DNA of 14,712 nt from Athalassotoga sp964433875 (GTDB taxonomy: Bacteria > Thermotogota > Thermotogae > Mesoaciditogales > Mesoaciditogaceae): NCBI GenBank assembly GCA_964433875.1, contig CAYSSO010000037.1:1-14712 (forward strand). Reading direction: 5' to 3'. Positions 13,179 through 14,712 of the stretch are shown here, one piece after another. The position numbers and the translations under genes are program-made. The first letter of the stretch is position 1; each line of letters starts with the position of its first letter. The notes beneath the pieces were generated by a model. It saw nothing but the letters and a program-made list of their open reading frames with translations, had not been told where the DNA came from and did no database searches.

Positions 13179-14055
13179 GTACATTTCATTTGCCGAATTC
13201 ATAGAAATACCCCTTAAGATTGAAGAAGGAAGACATATTTTGGAGATAGGATTCGGAAATGGCGAAATGCTTACAAGGATGGCAAGATCAAGAAGAGCAG
13301 ATCATTTCTGGGGCATAGAAAACTCTGAAATATCCTGTATCAAAGCGGCAAAAAGGGCCGTTGATTTCGATCTTCAAAATTTAATGATCTTCCATGGAGA
13401 TGCCAAATTCTTGCTTCCCGAACTCTTTCCGAATCACTCGCTCGATCTGGTACTTTCTTTTTATCCTCTACCATGGCCAAAGCATTCACAGGAAGGAAAA
13501 AGGTTGTTCTCAAAGCCTTTTTTTAAAAATGTCCTCGGACTTCTAAAAGAAGACGGCAAATTCGTTATAGTAACGGATGATAGGGGTTATTTTGAATGGA
13601 TCTCCCAAAATTTAAAAGAACTTGGAGTACCCTTTTTTGAACGGCAGATAAAGCCTTTAAAAGCGACGAAATATGGCCGGAAATGGAATGAATTTGGCAG
13701 GAACTCGTGGTCTTTGGTTATAAAAAGTATGAATTTCAGCACAAAAAGAATGGTGGATGGTAAAATGCCGCATGTGCACTTAAAGGAAATCGATCTTTCA
13801 AAACTCGAAAGGATCTCAAATGAGAAATTCAGCGAAGATGGAATGGTAGTCCAGTTTAGAGGTTTGTTCAAAGGAAATGACGAATACCTTTTGAAAACTG
13901 TTTCCGTGGATCAAGAGTTTGTCCAGATTTACTACATAATCGTAAAAAGATCTCAAAATGAATGGCTCGCCCGCCTTGATGAAGGAATAAGAGTTTTTAA
14001 AACTCCTGCTGTCAAGAAAAGTATCGATATAATTGGCAGATACATAGGTGGTTAA
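13120..14055 (+). CDS. trmB: tRNA (guanine-N7-)-methyltransferase with C-terminal extension
   Basis: Predicted to methylate G46 of tRNA with S-adenosylmethionine. The Rossmann domain shows motif I LEIGFGNGEM (41-50), the acidic GIEN (65-68), HGDA (92-95), the family segment YPLPWPK (115-121) and TKYGRKWNEFGR (183-194). Two oddities: the family PDPW(P/H)K motif has Leu117 in place of Asp, and the usual H-K-R-R-L following it reads EGKRL. Residues from about 205 to 311 form an additional domain; long C-terminal regions are known in TrmB from thermophiles such as Aquifex. The start is uncertain: ATG 13120 or 13129 both lie inside the preceding gene without a clear ribosome binding site, and no standard start codon follows until after motif I. 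The next gene begins directly after the stop. Confidence 0.85.
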   Translation: MGSMQNYTNFKVSKSIRSLKYISFAEFIEIPLKIEEGRHILEIGFGNGEMLTRMARSRRADHFWGIENSEISCIKAAKRAVDFDLQNLMIFHGDAKFLLPELFPNHSLDLVLSFYPLPWPKHSQEGKRLFSKPFFKNVLGLLKEDGKFVIVTDDRGYFEWISQNLKELGVPFFERQIKPLKATKYGRKWNEFGRNSWSLVIKSMNFSTKRMVDGKMPHVHLKEIDLSKLERISNEKFSEDGMVVQFRGLFKGNDEYLLKTVSVDQEFVQIYYIIVKRSQNEWLARLDEGIRVFKTPAVKKSIDIIGRYIGG

Positions 14056-14637
14056 ATGAAGAGATTTTACCTTCTCAGACATGGCCAGACCGATTCAAAC
14101 CTTTCCGGGATAATACAGGGTCAGAGCATAGATCTTCCCCTGAATGAAGAAGGCATAGTTCAGTCCAAAAAAATCGCTGAATTTCTAAAGGAACGCGTGA
14201 GCAGAATAGTCTCAAGCGATCTTTTAAGAGCCTACCAGACCGCAAGAATAATAGGAGAAATACTCGGTATCGAAGTTGATACGGATAAAAGGTTCAGAGA
14301 GATGAATTACGGAGCATGGGAGGGCAATTTTCTCAATGAACTCATGAAAACTCCAGAAGGTAAAGTGTGGATGGAGAGTCCTTCAAAATGGAAAATAGAA
14401 AATTCCGAGAGCGTTTTGGATGTCCAAAACAGAATAGTCCAAGCCGTAAAAGAATACATTCAAAAATATGATGACCTGCTTTTTGTATCTCACGGAGTAA
14501 CTATATCTGCTTTTTTGCTTTACGCCAAAAGCCTTACACTCGATAACGTCAAAGAATATATACCGAAAAACGCCCAACTTTACGAATTCGAGTTCGAAAA
14601 CAATAGATTTGAAGAAATAAAAATCGAGGGGACTTAG
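14056..14637 (+). CDS. Histidine phosphatase (phosphoglycerate-mutase-like)
   Basis: A 193-residue member of the histidine phosphatase superfamily branch that includes GpmB, CobC and PhoE. Catalytic residues are visible: LLRHGQT with His9 as the phosphoacceptor and Arg8, SSDLLRAYQTAR with Arg58, REMNYGAWEG with Glu82, and FVSHGVTIS with His146. These describe a phosphate-ester hydrolase or cofactor-dependent mutase; the substrate cannot be told from sequence. The length is typical of phosphatases rather than of glycolytic mutases. ATG directly abuts the trmB stop (TAAATG), with AGGTGG four bases upstream. It is the last gene of the cluster, and its stop codon sits in the loop of the terminator hairpin. 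Confidence 0.9.
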   Translation: MKRFYLLRHGQTDSNLSGIIQGQSIDLPLNEEGIVQSKKIAEFLKERVSRIVSSDLLRAYQTARIIGEILGIEVDTDKRFREMNYGAWEGNFLNELMKTPEGKVWMESPSKWKIENSESVLDVQNRIVQAVKEYIQKYDDLLFVSHGVTISAFLLYAKSLTLDNVKEYIPKNAQLYEFEFENNRFEEIKIEGT

Positions 14638-14648
14638 TCCCCTCGATT
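14622..14648. terminator. Bidirectional intrinsic terminator
   Basis: AATCGAGGGGAC and GTCCCCTCGATT form a perfect 12-bp stem around TTA. On the plus strand CATTATTTTAG follows; on the minus strand the sequence continues with TTTATTTCTTC right after the AT-rich base of the stem, a better U-run. It ends the yggS-to-phosphatase cluster and the convergent gene entering from the right. Confidence 0.85.
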
Positions 14649-14650
14649 CA

Positions 14651-14712
14651 TTATTTTAGATGAATATTCAAAGCGAGTATTTCAGGAGCAACCTGAATCG
14701 AGCCTACCATGT
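14651..14712 (-). CDS. C-terminal end of a convergent protein, unidentified (partial)
   Basis: The minus-strand frame open from the window edge ends at TAA (14653-14651), two bases before the terminator. About 20 codons are visible, ending GSIQVAPEILALNIHLK, an alternating hydrophobic pattern that looks like a terminal beta strand. Its position against a terminator with a minus-strand U-run supports a real gene end. The family cannot be recognised from so little sequence; the other two minus-strand frames carry in-frame stops here. Confidence 0.5.
   Translation of the reverse strand, partial: MVGSIQVAPEILALNIHLK

Noticed and set aside
1..14712. CRISPR arrays, insertion sequences, tRNA or rRNA genes, attachment sites
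   Set aside because: I looked for regular direct repeats, transposase-like frames with terminal repeats, and T-loop/anticodon patterns on both strands and saw none.

Overview
The window looks like chromosomal DNA from a thermophilic bacterium, most likely a member of the Thermotogota; that assignment is inference. The supporting signs are a moderately AT-rich sequence with heavy use of AGA/AGG for Arg and ATA for Ile, strong AGGAGG-type ribosome binding sites, short overlapping genes, a short GSI-alpha-type glutamine synthetase, a 333-residue NusA without the proteobacterial C-terminal repeats, a TrmB with a C-terminal extension, and a heterodimeric ABC exporter resembling TM287/TM288. There is no insertion sequence, phage gene, CRISPR array, rRNA or tRNA.

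Layout. (1) 133-4003, minus strand: the translation/transcription operon rimP-nusA-ylxQ-infB, read from a near-consensus promoter (4062-4090) whose transcript should begin almost exactly at a 10-bp hairpin. (2) 4138-5280, plus strand: an MFS transporter transcribed divergently from rimP. The shared 110-bp control region holds back-to-back -35 boxes and a 17-bp palindrome. (3) 5312-6622, minus strand: glnA, convergent with the MFS gene across a shared hairpin. (4) 6623-6976: a 354-bp divergent control region between glnA and yggS. (5) 6977-14637, plus strand: a tight seven-gene cluster: yggS, a YfcE-type phosphodiesterase, ABC exporter half 1, dnaA, ABC exporter half 2, trmB and a histidine phosphatase. 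It ends at a strong bidirectional terminator. (6) 14651-14712, minus strand: the last codons of a convergent, unidentified gene.

The most interesting element is the glnA leader. Between its promoter and its ribosome binding site, the RNA has an unannotated 30-codon reading frame with five consecutive Asn codons. These are followed by three mutually exclusive pairings laid out as in the classical trp attenuator: a 1:2 hairpin starting on the last Asn codon, a 13-bp 2:3 antiterminator, and a 9-bp 3:4 terminator with a U-rich tail just before the ribosome binding site. This predicts that glutamine synthetase is controlled by ribosome stalling on Asn codons, which would sense the supply of charged Asn-tRNA, an amide-nitrogen product made at the expense of glutamine. 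GlnA itself has the feedback-inhibition arginine of GSI-alpha enzymes and lacks the adenylylated tyrosine, so leader-based control would fit.

Other notable points are a yggS leader in which one segment pairs either with an upstream strand or with the ribosome binding site; dnaA lying between two ABC exporter genes whose ATP-site substitutions complement each other; a TrmB lacking the Asp of its PDPW motif; and the rimP 5'-terminal hairpin, a possible site for NusA feedback.
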